Below, piece after piece: positions 54,136-62,319 of a stretch of 64,000 nucleotides of DNA. The position numbers and the translations under genes were made by a program. The notes beneath the pieces were generated by a model. It saw nothing but the letters and a program-made list of their open reading frames with translations, searched no databases and was not told the origin of the DNA. Origin of the DNA: Gemmatimonadaceae bacterium (GTDB lineage Bacteria; Gemmatimonadota; Gemmatimonadetes; Gemmatimonadales; Gemmatimonadaceae); NCBI GenBank assembly GCA_020851035.1, contig JADZDM010000005.1:1-64000 (forward strand), written 5' to 3'. How positions within the stretch are numbered: the stretch's first letter is position 1; each line of letters opens with the position of its first letter.

Positions 54136-55441
54136 GCTCTGGGCAATCATCCGCCGCGAGTACATCGAGCGGGTGCGGACGAAGTGGTTCGTCATCGCGA
54201 CGCTCCTCGGGCCGGTGCTCTTCCTGGCCATCACGGTCCTGCCGGTGCTCTTCATCTCGAAGACCAAGGCGTCGGCCGAGACGACGAACATCGCGATCAT
54301 CGATGCCACCGGTGCCGGCCTCGGAAGTCGCGTCGCGGCACAACTCGCCGACTCGGCCACCGCCAGGCCGGTGGTCACCGTCACCCTGCCGTCCGGGGTC
54401 GCCGCCGCCGAGTCGCTCGCGTCACGCGGGGTGATGGACAAGGCGCGCCAGGGCTACCTGGTGCTCGACTCGGCCACGCTGGCGGGACGGGCCGCACGCT
54501 ACGCCGGCCGCAACACCACCACCGTGCCGGACATGCAGCGACTCGGCACGGCCGTGGACAAGGCGCTGATGGCGCTGCGTCTCGAGGGCACCGGGTTCAC
54601 GCAGGCGCGCATCGACTCGCTCACCCGCGTCGACGTGGAGCTCGAGAAGACCCAGCTCAGCGACAAGGGCCGCGAGAAGTCCGGGGCCGGCAGCACCATC
54701 CTCGGCCTCATCGTCGCCTTCCTCCTCTACATGGTGCTGGTGCTCTACGGACAGACCGTGCTGCGCAGCGTCATCGAGGAGAAGAGCACGCGGGTGGCGG
54801 AAGTCGTGATCAGCAGCGTGAGGCCCGAGATCCTCCTCGCCGGCAAGATCATCGGCATCGGGGGCGTCGCCGTCACGCAGATGGGCGTCTGGATGGCCAG
54901 CTCGGCCTGGATCGGCGCCAACGTGGTGCCGATGATCGTCAGCCGCAGCTCGCGCGCCGGCGCCACCGCCGCCGACAGCGTCGCGCGCACCAACGACCTG
55001 CTCAGCAACATGCCGAGCTTCTCGCTCGGGCTGCTGGTCGCCCTGCTGCTGTACTTCGTGCTCGGCTTCATCTTCTACTCGTGCCTCTACGCGGCCGTCG
55101 GCAGCACCGTCAACAGCGAGTCGGAGGCGCAGCAGGCCTCGACCCCGGTCGTCATGCTGCTGGTCCTGAGCGCCGTCTGCATCCAGCCGGTCGCACTCGC
55201 ACCACAGAGCACACTGGCCATCGTGACGTCGATGCTCCCGATCTCGTCGCCGATCATGATGCCGATGCGGATGAGCCTCGTCTCCGTGCCGGCCTGGCAG
55301 GTGACGCTCAGCCTCGCCGGCATGCTGGTGTCATGCGTGGCGGCGATCTGGCTCTCCGCGCGCATCTACCGCGTGGGGCTGCTCATGTACGGCAAGCGCC
55401 CCACCGTGCGCGAGCTGCTGAAGTGGCTCCGGTACTCCTGA
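54128..55441 (+). CDS. ABC-2 transporter permease, NatB-like
   Basis: A 437-residue protein. One N-terminal helix (WFVIATLLGPVLFLAITVLPVLF) is followed by a large periplasmic domain (about 45-190) and five or six C-terminal helices (from residue 200), with EKSTRVAEVVISSVRPEILLAGKIIGIG, the conserved ABC-2/NatB loop. It forms the membrane part of the exporter with the upstream ATPase. Confidence 0.88.
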   Translation: MDKLWAIIRREYIERVRTKWFVIATLLGPVLFLAITVLPVLFISKTKASAETTNIAIIDATGAGLGSRVAAQLADSATARPVVTVTLPSGVAAAESLASRGVMDKARQGYLVLDSATLAGRAARYAGRNTTTVPDMQRLGTAVDKALMALRLEGTGFTQARIDSLTRVDVELEKTQLSDKGREKSGAGSTILGLIVAFLLYMVLVLYGQTVLRSVIEEKSTRVAEVVISSVRPEILLAGKIIGIGGVAVTQMGVWMASSAWIGANVVPMIVSRSSRAGATAADSVARTNDLLSNMPSFSLGLLVALLLYFVLGFIFYSCLYAAVGSTVNSESEAQQASTPVVMLLVLSAVCIQPVALAPQSTLAIVTSMLPISSPIMMPMRMSLVSVPAWQVTLSLAGMLVSCVAAIWLSARIYRVGLLMYGKRPTVRELLKWLRYS

Positions 55442-55487
55442 CACGCCACCGGCCGCGCTGACCCGGCGCCACCATGACGGCAACGGG

Positions 55488-55534
55488 CGAGGCGCCGGGA
55501 CCATCGTGCAGTGCACGCGGGCCCCGGCGCCTCG
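55488..55534. terminator. Bidirectional terminator hairpin
   Basis: CGAGGCGCCGGG (55488-55499) and CCCGGCGCCTCG (55523-55534) are perfect 12-bp arms around a 23-base loop. It lies between the convergent permease and bacilliredoxin genes. No T-run follows. Confidence 0.6.
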
Positions 55535-55567
55535 ACTCGTTCCACCCGCCACACCCGCCGGGTCAGC

Positions 55568-55984
55568 TCACGCGCAATACTGGTCGAACGCCCCCACCAG
55601 GTCGTGCGAGATCTCGTCGGCGGAGCGCCCCTCGATCTGGTGGCGCTCCAGCATGAACACCAGCTTGCCGTCCTTCATGAGCGCAATGCTCGGGCTGCTC
55701 GGCCGGTAACCCGTGAAGTAGCTGCGGGCCTGCTGGGTCGGCTCCGGGTCCTGGCCGGCAAACACCGTCACGCTGCGGTCCGGGGTCGCGGTGTGTCCGA
55801 GCGCCGTGCGCACGGCCGGCCGCGCGTTTCGCGCGGCACAGCCGCACATGCTGTTGACCACCACCAGCGTGGTGCCCTCCGCCCCCTTCAGCGCCTGGTC
55901 CACCTCGGCTGCGGTCTTCAGTTCCTGCACGCCGAGCTGTGTGAGCTCGGCCCGCATCGGGGCAATGAAGCGTTCATCGTACAT
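55568..55984 (-). CDS. Bacilliredoxin, BrxA/BrxB family
   Basis: A 138-residue thioredoxin-fold protein with the CGC active site in NSMCGCAARNARPA (near residue 47), as in YphP/YqiW. The family removes bacillithiol from protein thiols in Firmicutes; in other phyla the low-molecular thiol is not known. Features 'FTGYRPSSPSIALMKDGKLVFMLERHQIEGR' are conserved. It sits 42 bp downstream of the GroES-like gene on the same strand. Confidence 0.9.
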   Translation of the reverse strand: MYDERFIAPMRAELTQLGVQELKTAAEVDQALKGAEGTTLVVVNSMCGCAARNARPAVRTALGHTATPDRSVTVFAGQDPEPTQQARSYFTGYRPSSPSIALMKDGKLVFMLERHQIEGRSADEISHDLVGAFDQYCA

Positions 55985-56026
55985 CGTCCTGCTCCTGCTG
56001 AATTGTGATCCGGGGGACCGTGCGTG

Positions 56027-56425
56027 CTAGAACAGCACGTCGTCGGCCACGTTCGTGTCGCGAACCAGCGCCAGGATGGCCGCCTGCGGCACCACCAGGT
56101 ATCGCTCGTTCTCGAAGGTGATTTCCACGCTCGCCTTGCGGAAGAACAATGCATAGTCGCCGGTGCGCGCCTGCATCGGGACGTGTCGTGCACCGGACGA
56201 TGCGCCCTGCTGCGCCGTGCGCCACGGCTCGTCGCTGTCCTGGGACGTGAGGTCGGGCATCGGCAGGCCCGGGCCTGTCGCGACGATCCGCCCTCCCTGC
56301 ACCGCCTGGTTCTCGATCGCCGTCGGTGGCAGGTACAACCCCACGTTGGACCGCTCCTCACCACTCTCGATGGTGACGAGCACGCGGTCGCCGACGACGA
56401 TCAGTTCCTTGTTCTTCTTCCGCAT
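56027..56425 (-). CDS. GroES-like co-chaperonin, divergent and without groEL
   Basis: A 132-residue GroES-fold protein (usual length about 95). KELIVVGDRVLVTIESGEERSNVGLYLPPTAIENQAVQGGRIVATGPG aligns with the GroES start and mobile-loop region (mobile loop GLYLPPTA). Then comes an insertion of roughly 35 residues (MPDLTSQDSDEPWRTAQQGA...) before 'TGDYALFFRKASVEITFENERYLVVPQAAILALV'. No groEL follows, so it is unlikely to be the essential GroES. It may serve a specialised substrate or a distant chaperonin. Confidence 0.8.
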   Translation of the reverse strand: MRKKNKELIVVGDRVLVTIESGEERSNVGLYLPPTAIENQAVQGGRIVATGPGLPMPDLTSQDSDEPWRTAQQGASSGARHVPMQARTGDYALFFRKASVEITFENERYLVVPQAAILALVRDTNVADDVLF

Positions 56426-56507
56426 GACGATCCTGGTCGATCCCGGCCGGCAGGACATCCGCCGGCCCCTGGGTCAAAGCTATCGAGGCACCACCCTGGC
56501 GCCGCGA

Positions 56508-57944
56508 TCAGCGGCCCCGTGTCACAGGCCGGACGAGATGAAAGCGCACCTGCCGCTGGTACCCCCAGCGCACGGCACCGGCTCCATCGAGGATCACGTC
56601 CTCCTCCTGCCCCACCCGCACCGGCTGCCCGCCCCATTCCGCCACCGGTGACGTCGCCTGCAGCTCGATCGAGTACCACGTCGACGGCACGAACTGGTGG
56701 TCGCCGCGACCGGGCACGCCGTCCTGATAGTCCCAGAGCCCGATCAGCGGGCCGGCACCATGCCCATGCATGCCGATCGGATGTGAATAGATCGTGCCGG
56801 TGATGCTGTCTGCCGCCATCAGCTCGCGCGACGACCGCAGGACCTCGTTGCCCGTCCGGCCCGACCGGATCTCCGTCGTCACGATGTCCTGGAGCCGGTT
56901 GGCCGTGCGCAGCGCCTGCTGCAGGCCGGGCGGCACATCGCGCTCGCCGTCCCGCAGCACGTACCCCATGTGCTGCGTGTCGGTGTTCAGCCGCAGTGCC
57001 GTGATCCCGAAGTCGCAGTGCAGCACGTCACCCTTCTGGATGACCGGGTCGTCACCGAGCACGGCATCGGACCCGCCCTTCCGCTGCACGTCCACCGACG
57101 GCTGGAACCAGGTCGTCAGCCCGAGGTCGGCCACCCGCTGCCGCATCCACCAGACGACATCGCTGGTCCGCGTCACGCCGGGCGTGATCACGCGCGACGA
57201 GAATGCCTCCTCGATGATGTCCCAGGTCAGCCGGTTCATCCGCTCGAACGTGGCCTCCTCCTCCCGCTGGCGCACGGCGATCATGTCCACGGCCAGCCGC
57301 CCTGCCGGTAGGATCTGCGCCTTCCACTCCCCCTGCGGCTTGAGCACCTCCCGCGAGAGCATGCCGGTGTACTCGCCGAGGGTCAGCCCATCGGCGAAGG
57401 CGAAGGTGGTGTCGATGTCGAGCGCGATCTTCCTCGGCTTGCGGTCACGGATCACCTTCGTGAGCACGTCCCACTGTGCCGAGCCCCAGAGTTCGGCGGT
57501 GGTCCGGCCGGAGCTGACGTTCGTGGCCGCGAGCTCGGACCGCACGGCCGTGTACAGGCCCCCCTGGGACGTGCCACCGAGCGCGAGCCGTTCGACACCC
57601 TGGTCGCCGCCGCGGTCGAAGAAGACGTAGATCGTGCGACGCCGCGCCGAGAAGGTCGTGGGCGAGACGATCGACGAGAAGACGGGATCTTCGTTGTACT
57701 CGCGCATCGGCACGATCCACATGTCCACGCTGTCGCGCCGCATCAGCATCGGCAGCGTACGCTCGAGCCGGAGCCGGAGCCACTCCTGCTGCAGGCCCGC
57801 CCACTCACGTTGCGTCCCCAGCGGTCGACGCGGATCGGCGCTCGGTGCGACCGGCGTGAGGTGCGGCCGCGACCCGCCCTGACCTACGAGCGGTCCGGCG
57901 AGCACGGTCAACATCAAGGCAAGGCGAGGCACGGCTGGACGCAT
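56508..57944 (-). CDS. Exported M24-family metallopeptidase
   Basis: A 478-residue protein with a signal peptide (LALMLTVLAGPLVGQ). The M24 'pita-bread' domain at about 240-470 has metal ligands in HCDFGI, LNTDTQH, HPIGMHGHG, SIELQ and QEEDV (Asp, Asp, His, Glu, Glu). Family members include X-Pro aminopeptidase and methionine aminopeptidase. The N-terminal creatinase-like domain includes 'VDMWIVPMREYNEDPVFSSIVSP'. As an exported form it likely cleaves Xaa-Pro peptides. The ATG at 57944 is chosen after a possible GTG. Confidence 0.88.
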   Translation of the reverse strand: MRPAVPRLALMLTVLAGPLVGQGGSRPHLTPVAPSADPRRPLGTQREWAGLQQEWLRLRLERTLPMLMRRDSVDMWIVPMREYNEDPVFSSIVSPTTFSARRRTIYVFFDRGGDQGVERLALGGTSQGGLYTAVRSELAATNVSSGRTTAELWGSAQWDVLTKVIRDRKPRKIALDIDTTFAFADGLTLGEYTGMLSREVLKPQGEWKAQILPAGRLAVDMIAVRQREEEATFERMNRLTWDIIEEAFSSRVITPGVTRTSDVVWWMRQRVADLGLTTWFQPSVDVQRKGGSDAVLGDDPVIQKGDVLHCDFGITALRLNTDTQHMGYVLRDGERDVPPGLQQALRTANRLQDIVTTEIRSGRTGNEVLRSSRELMAADSITGTIYSHPIGMHGHGAGPLIGLWDYQDGVPGRGDHQFVPSTWYSIELQATSPVAEWGGQPVRVGQEEDVILDGAGAVRWGYQRQVRFHLVRPVTRGR

Positions 57945-57995
57945 GACTCCCACTCCGGGGGCTGGAAAGGCTGGGTTGTTGGACGGCGGAGGACC

Positions 57996-58514
57996 CTACT
58001 GGTCGTCCTTCGGGTCGTCGATCACGACGTCGCCCACCGCGGTGACCGACCGACGGATGCCCTGGACGACGAGCGCAAGGATACCACCGTAGATGCAGAG
58101 CACCACGATGTGCGTCGTGAGCACCGTGGCCGCGATGCTGCCGAGATCGTGCCATTCGGCCATCGCGCTGCCATAGGGCTCGCGTGCGACGGCGATCAGG
58201 AGTGCCGACGTGGCGACCTCAGCCGCGCTCTCGACCAAGGCGAAGACGGGCACACGCCACAGCCATCGTTTCAGTGGATAGTTGCCCACGTGCAGGGTGG
58301 CCATCCCGAAGAACACGCACACGCCGAGCGCGATCACCGAACCGAAGAACAGCGGCGCGTCGGTCGGGCCCGCACCAAGCAGGAGCGCGCGCAGCAGCCG
58401 CCACGCCACACCGGTGACGACGGCCATCGCGACGAGCGACCTGCTGAACTGCCGCAGGGCACTCGCTTCGTACGCATCCCATGCGCCGGTGTGTGTCGGG
58501 GCGAAGCGGACCAT
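57996..58514 (-). CDS. Hypothetical membrane protein
   Basis: A 172-residue protein with four predicted helices (about 25-45, 55-75, 85-110 and 125-155, e.g. HIVVLCIYGGILALVVQGI). The C-terminus is Asp-rich. No family is recognised. It lies 51 bp upstream of the M24 gene and may share its transcript. The start at MVRFAPTHTG is chosen over an Arg-rich extension. Confidence 0.6.
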   Translation of the reverse strand: MVRFAPTHTGAWDAYEASALRQFSRSLVAMAVVTGVAWRLLRALLLGAGPTDAPLFFGSVIALGVCVFFGMATLHVGNYPLKRWLWRVPVFALVESAAEVATSALLIAVAREPYGSAMAEWHDLGSIAATVLTTHIVVLCIYGGILALVVQGIRRSVTAVGDVVIDDPKDDQ

Positions 58515-58677
58515 GCTGGGAACTTGACGACCGGCAGGCGCGAATGGCAAGGCGAATCGTTCCCGGCGCGCCGGTGCGCGGTGCACCGACGCGACGACGG
58601 CCACCCCGCCCGGAGGCGGAGCGGCCGTCGCACGCGACCAAAGGGACCAGTCGCCGGTCAGCGTTCCACGACGTCGA

Positions 58678-59460
58678 TCAGGCGCGGCGGCGGCGACGTG
58701 CGATGCCGCCGAGCATCAGGAGACCGCCACCGAGCAGCGCGACCGACGCCGGCTCAGGCACCACCGTCGGGTCGACCGGTGGCGGCGTGACGGCGCCGAA
58801 GCCGTCGAGGTACACCGTGCCCGAGTGACCCGTCGGCGAGCAGTCGGCGGCCAGCAGGATCAGGCTGAAGTCATTGCCGATGTAGGCGGACACGTCGAGC
58901 GACTCGATCTGCCAGTCCTTCGTGTAGTAGTAGCCGTCGGTCGACAGCGCGAACCGGGTGTCGACGCCGGTCCCGCTGGTGGCGGCGGAGTAGGTCCGGT
59001 CGATCAGGTTGACGCCGGTCGTCTCATTCCGGAGGATGAGCTTGAACACGGCAGCGCCGCTCTCGTCATGCGCGCCTTCCAGCACCGCCGCCCAGGCGAA
59101 GAAGATGCTGTTCGACATGTACTTCGTGACACGCTGCGAGATCACGGAGGCGTAGCCACCGTTCGTCAGGTCCTCGGCACGGAACGAGTAGCTGCCCGAA
59201 TACACCTGCTGGAGCTTGCCGTCGGTGTGGGCCATCAGCCCGGCGCCAACGACGGCGGAGTGGACGATCGACGGGCTGTAGTTCGCGCCGCCGGGGAGGA
59301 AGGAGTTCGGGTCCAGCGCGGCATTCGTGATGCCGCCGCGGTACCCGCCGCCTGTGGTCCAGCCGTCGGTCGTGCCCGACTCGAAGTTGCCGTTCACGAA
59401 CTGGGCCTGCATCGCCGGGGCGAGCCCGAGCGAGAGTGCAAGCAGAAGCGTTTTCTTCAT
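58678..59460 (-). CDS. Secreted PEP-CTERM protein
   Basis: A 260-residue protein. It has a signal peptide (KKTLLLALSLGLAPAMQAQ), a beta-sandwich-like body (FVNGNFESGTTDGWTTGGG, ...) and the C-terminal sorting signal VVPEPASVALLGGGLLMLGGIARRRRRA: PEP motif, helix and Arg tail. PEP-CTERM proteins are processed by an exosortase and linked to extracellular polysaccharide formation. No exosortase gene is in the window. The body resembles DUF642-type or choice-of-anchor domains. Confidence 0.9.
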   Translation of the reverse strand: MKKTLLLALSLGLAPAMQAQFVNGNFESGTTDGWTTGGGYRGGITNAALDPNSFLPGGANYSPSIVHSAVVGAGLMAHTDGKLQQVYSGSYSFRAEDLTNGGYASVISQRVTKYMSNSIFFAWAAVLEGAHDESGAAVFKLILRNETTGVNLIDRTYSAATSGTGVDTRFALSTDGYYYTKDWQIESLDVSAYIGNDFSLILLAADCSPTGHSGTVYLDGFGAVTPPPVDPTVVPEPASVALLGGGLLMLGGIARRRRRA

Positions 59461-59798
59461 ACGATGCTCCGGGAGGGGAGGGCGGAAGGAAGTTCCCACG
59501 CGCGTACATGCGAGCAAGGCATGTACCATCCTACGGGATTTCGTCACTCGGAATTCCTGAGCGGAAACTCATGCCGGACGCTGTGGCAGGATCACAGCGA
59601 ACTCGTGCTGAGTCTCGCGTGTGTGGGGCGTGCGCGCCTCACCGCGTCATGTGTTTGCGGCAATGCTTGCCCGACAACCAGCATCGCCTGACTTTCCCCG
59701 GGTATCGCCCGGATGCCACAGTTGCACCGTTGATGACACGGTCACGATGCACGCGCACTACAGCCGGGAGCACCCCAGGGCGACAGTCGCGCCGGTCG
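59461..59798. other. 338-bp gap without a gene
   Basis: Between the PEP-CTERM gene start and the stop of the esterase gene (both minus-strand). GGAG lies 9 bases before the PEP-CTERM start. A GTACAT-type -10 (about 59520) is suggestive but there is no clear -35. A hairpin-like GGCAATGCTTGCC (about 59659) and a CCCGGGTATCGCCCGG-type stretch (about 59697) occur farther upstream. I see no credible coding frame. Confidence 0.4.
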
Positions 59799-60824
59799 TC
59801 AGCGCTGCGCGCGATCGGCGAGGAATCGCAGGCTCGCGGCGACGTGCGCGCGCCAGTACGCCCAGTCGTGGCGACCGCCCCATTCGGCGTACACGAGGGG
59901 CACGCGCAGGGCGGTCATGCGCTCGCGGAACGCCCGGTTCATCGGCAGCAGGTAGTCCTCGGTGCCGACGTCCACGAACAGCGCCGGCACCGCGTCGCCG
60001 CGGGCCAGCAGCCGCGCGATGAGCCGCGACGGGTCGCGCGCCATCCAGCTCACCGAGTCGGTGCCGAAGGCCGGCACGATGCGATCCCAGCGGCCACCTG
60101 ACGCTGCGCGCAGTTCGTCTCGCGTGCGCGCATCGCGCATCGTCACCGTGCCGGTGCTGGCGAGTGTGCTGCTGTCCGCCATCAGCGCGGGGCTCAGCAC
60201 ACCGCTGTGGCTCGCCGCGGCGGCGAACGTGCCGGGGAAACGCGCCGCGATGCTGATCGCGCCGTACCCGCCCATGCTCAGCCCGGCGATCCCGCGTGCC
60301 CCGCGCGTGGCGAGGGTGCGGTACAGCGAGTCGGTGTGCGCCACGACGTCACGGGCGACGTAGTCGTCGTACTTCGGCCACGGCACGCAATAGGTGTCCG
60401 GCGACTCGTCGCGCGGCGTGCGGCGGCAGGCGGCGAGGTCGTTGAGCGAGTTCCAGGTCGTCCACCACCCGTTGTCGCCGTCCGGCATCACCACGATCAT
60501 CTCCGGCATGCCGGCGCCGACCAGCGAGTCCATCACCTGTGCCAGCGCCCCCTGCGTCGTCCAGTCACGCTCGCTGCCCATTGCGCCGTGCAGGTACACC
60601 GCCAGCGGATAGCGCGTGCCGCGCGCTGCGGCCGTGTGGTACGACGGCGGCAGGTAGACCACCAGCTGCTTCCGCGTGCCCAGCGACTGGGCGAACATCG
60701 TGTCGGTGTGCACGCTGCCGGCCCGGGGCGCGGTCGGCTGCGCCGACAGCGACGGCCCGCCGGCCAGCAGCGGCACCAGCAGCGCGAGGCAGGCCCCGGG
60801 CCAGCGATGCCGCGACCCGGACAT
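59799..60824 (-). CDS. Exported esterase (feruloyl/S-formylglutathione hydrolase type)
   Basis: A 341-residue alpha/beta hydrolase with a signal peptide (ACLALLVPLLAGGPSLSAQ). The nucleophile is in GIAGLSMGGYGAIS (Ser near 197); 'KQLVVYLPPSYHTAAARGTRYPLAVYLHGAMGSERDW' and 'VVMPDGDNGWWTTW' are the esterase D/feruloyl esterase pattern; the catalytic His is in WGGRHDWAYWRAH. The 1-base overlap with lepB (TGATG) suggests co-translation. Confidence 0.87.
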   Translation of the reverse strand: MSGSRHRWPGACLALLVPLLAGGPSLSAQPTAPRAGSVHTDTMFAQSLGTRKQLVVYLPPSYHTAAARGTRYPLAVYLHGAMGSERDWTTQGALAQVMDSLVGAGMPEMIVVMPDGDNGWWTTWNSLNDLAACRRTPRDESPDTYCVPWPKYDDYVARDVVAHTDSLYRTLATRGARGIAGLSMGGYGAISIAARFPGTFAAAASHSGVLSPALMADSSTLASTGTVTMRDARTRDELRAASGGRWDRIVPAFGTDSVSWMARDPSRLIARLLARGDAVPALFVDVGTEDYLLPMNRAFRERMTALRVPLVYAEWGGRHDWAYWRAHVAASLRFLADRAQR

Positions 60825-61687
60825 CAGCGGAACACGTGGCCGATGCGCGACCAGCGGATGTCGGTGAGGAACGGCAGTGCGCGATCCGAGTCGGCCGCGT
60901 TGTAGCTGTAGTACACGAACACCGGCCGGCCACGCACGTTGCCGCGCGGCACGATGCCCCAGTAGCGGCTGTCCTTCGACTCGTACCGGTTGTCCCCGAG
61001 CATGAAGAGGTGGCCGGCCGGCACCACCAGCGGACCCCAGTTGTCGTGCGTCGGCACCGCAGGTGGCTCGCCGAAGCGCGTCCCCTTCACCTCGATCGTG
61101 TGCTGCCATGCGAAGAGCGGATGCGTCTCGTCGGCCGCGATCTTCACCGTGCTCTCGTCCGCGCGCTGCGGATAGGGCGTGCCGTTCACGTGCACCACGC
61201 CATCGCGCATGTGCAGCGTGTCACCACCCGTGCCCCAGAGGCGCTTCACGAGCGTGGGCTGGGGATCGTTGCCGATGCTCGCCTCGTCGGCCTGGTACGG
61301 CGACTTGAACACCACGATGTCACGCCGCTCCGGCTCGGCGTAGCCGGGCAGCGTCACGTCGGTGAACGGGATGTTCGGCCCGTACACCAGGTTGTTCACG
61401 AACAGCCAGTCACCGACCATCATCTCCGGCTGCATGCTCGGCGACGGGATGCGGTACGCCTGGAACAGGAAGATGCGGATGAGGAAGAAGAGGAGGATCG
61501 GGACGATCCACCCCTTCAGCCCCTCGACGATCCCGGACTTGCCGGCAGGCGCGATGCCCTTGCCGCGGGCGGCGGACACCACGGTGGAGGTCGCAGGCGG
61601 GGCAGGGGTCGGTGTCTGGTCGGCGGCCACGGGAATCGGGTGCGGCGGGGAGTGCGGAGTGGGCGGCACGGCGGGGTCCGGACGCAA
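60824..61687 (-). CDS. lepB: Signal peptidase I
   Basis: About 287 residues. A membrane anchor (WIVPILLFFLIRIFLFQAY) precedes the S26 domain: the catalytic Ser in IPSPSMQPEM, Lys in LVKRLWGTGGD, and GDNRYESKDSRYWG (box E). The enzyme removes signal peptides of the secreted proteins seen all through this window. The start is uncertain: TTG at 61687 gives a Pro/Ala-rich cytosolic tail of 40 residues; GTG at 61630 is an alternative. Confidence 0.9.
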   Translation of the reverse strand: MRPDPAVPPTPHSPPHPIPVAADQTPTPAPPATSTVVSAARGKGIAPAGKSGIVEGLKGWIVPILLFFLIRIFLFQAYRIPSPSMQPEMMVGDWLFVNNLVYGPNIPFTDVTLPGYAEPERRDIVVFKSPYQADEASIGNDPQPTLVKRLWGTGGDTLHMRDGVVHVNGTPYPQRADESTVKIAADETHPLFAWQHTIEVKGTRFGEPPAVPTHDNWGPLVVPAGHLFMLGDNRYESKDSRYWGIVPRGNVRGRPVFVYYSYNAADSDRALPFLTDIRWSRIGHVFR

Positions 61688-61688
61688 T

Positions 61689-61720
61689 CGAGGGCCTGCC
61701 CTCAGGAGGACACGCCCTCG
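61689..61720. terminator. Hairpin between SWIB and lepB genes
   Basis: CGAGGGC (61689-61695) pairs with GCCCTCG (61714-61720), starting two bases upstream of the TTG proposed for lepB. It could end the SWIB transcript or mask the lepB start. Confidence 0.4.
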
Positions 61721-61765
61721 ATCCGGTCCAGCGGAAGATAACCCGTCTGGCGACGGGAGATCCGG

Positions 61766-62140
61766 TCAGCTCAGGTGCTTGGACACCAGTGCCGTCATCT
61801 CGAACATGGTGACCGACTTCTTGCCACCGAACACGGCCTTGAGCTTGTCGTCGGCCAGGATGTTTCGCTTGTTCTTGGGGTCCTGCAGGTTGTGCTTCTT
61901 GATGTAGGCCCAGATGGCGCTGGTCACTTCGGTGCGCGGACGCGCATCACCGCCGATCACGGCGGCGAGCTCCGGGCTCACCTTCATGGCCTTGTTGAAC
62001 GCAGACGCGGACTTCTTCGCGGCAGGCGCCTTCTTGGCGGCGGCCTTCTTGGCCGGTGCCTTGGCGGCAGGGGCCTTCGCCGGAGCCTTGGCGGCAGCCT
62101 TCTTGGCCGGGGCCTTGGCGGCCTTCTTGGCAGGGGGCAT
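61766..62140 (-). CDS. SWIB-domain protein with lysine/alanine-rich tail
   Basis: A 124-residue protein. Residues 1-45 are a Lys/Ala/Pro repeat (AKKAAAKAPAK-type) like the tails of histone H1 and bacterial HU-like basic proteins. Residues about 50-124 are a SWIB domain: FNKAMKVSPELAAVIGGDARPRTEVTSAIWAYIKKHNLQDPKNKRNILADDKLKAVFG. SWIB proteins occur in chlamydial and other bacterial nucleoids. The combination suggests a DNA-compacting protein. Transcription probably starts in the 160-bp gap before it. Confidence 0.9.
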   Translation of the reverse strand: MPPAKKAAKAPAKKAAAKAPAKAPAAKAPAKKAAAKKAPAAKKSASAFNKAMKVSPELAAVIGGDARPRTEVTSAIWAYIKKHNLQDPKNKRNILADDKLKAVFGGKKSVTMFEMTALVSKHLS

Positions 62141-62299
62141 CGCAGATCCTCGAGATTGAGGGAGAGGCGAGCGACGCTCGCCATGTCGTGGAGCGAGACT
62201 CGCACGCTCATCCTGGCCCGCGCCGGCGACCGCCGGGCGCTGGGACCATGACGCGCGGGAAGGTACACATAGGGTCCCCGGGCGCAACAGGAGCCGTCA

Positions 62300-62317
62300 C
62301 CCCCTGCGCACAGGGGG
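62300..62317. terminator. Terminator-like hairpin after endonuclease IV gene
   Basis: CCCCCTG (62300-62306) and CAGGGGG (62311-62317) form a perfect 7-bp stem with a CGCA loop, starting two bases after the stop of the minus-strand nuclease gene. Confidence 0.5.
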
Positions 62318-62319
62318 AA

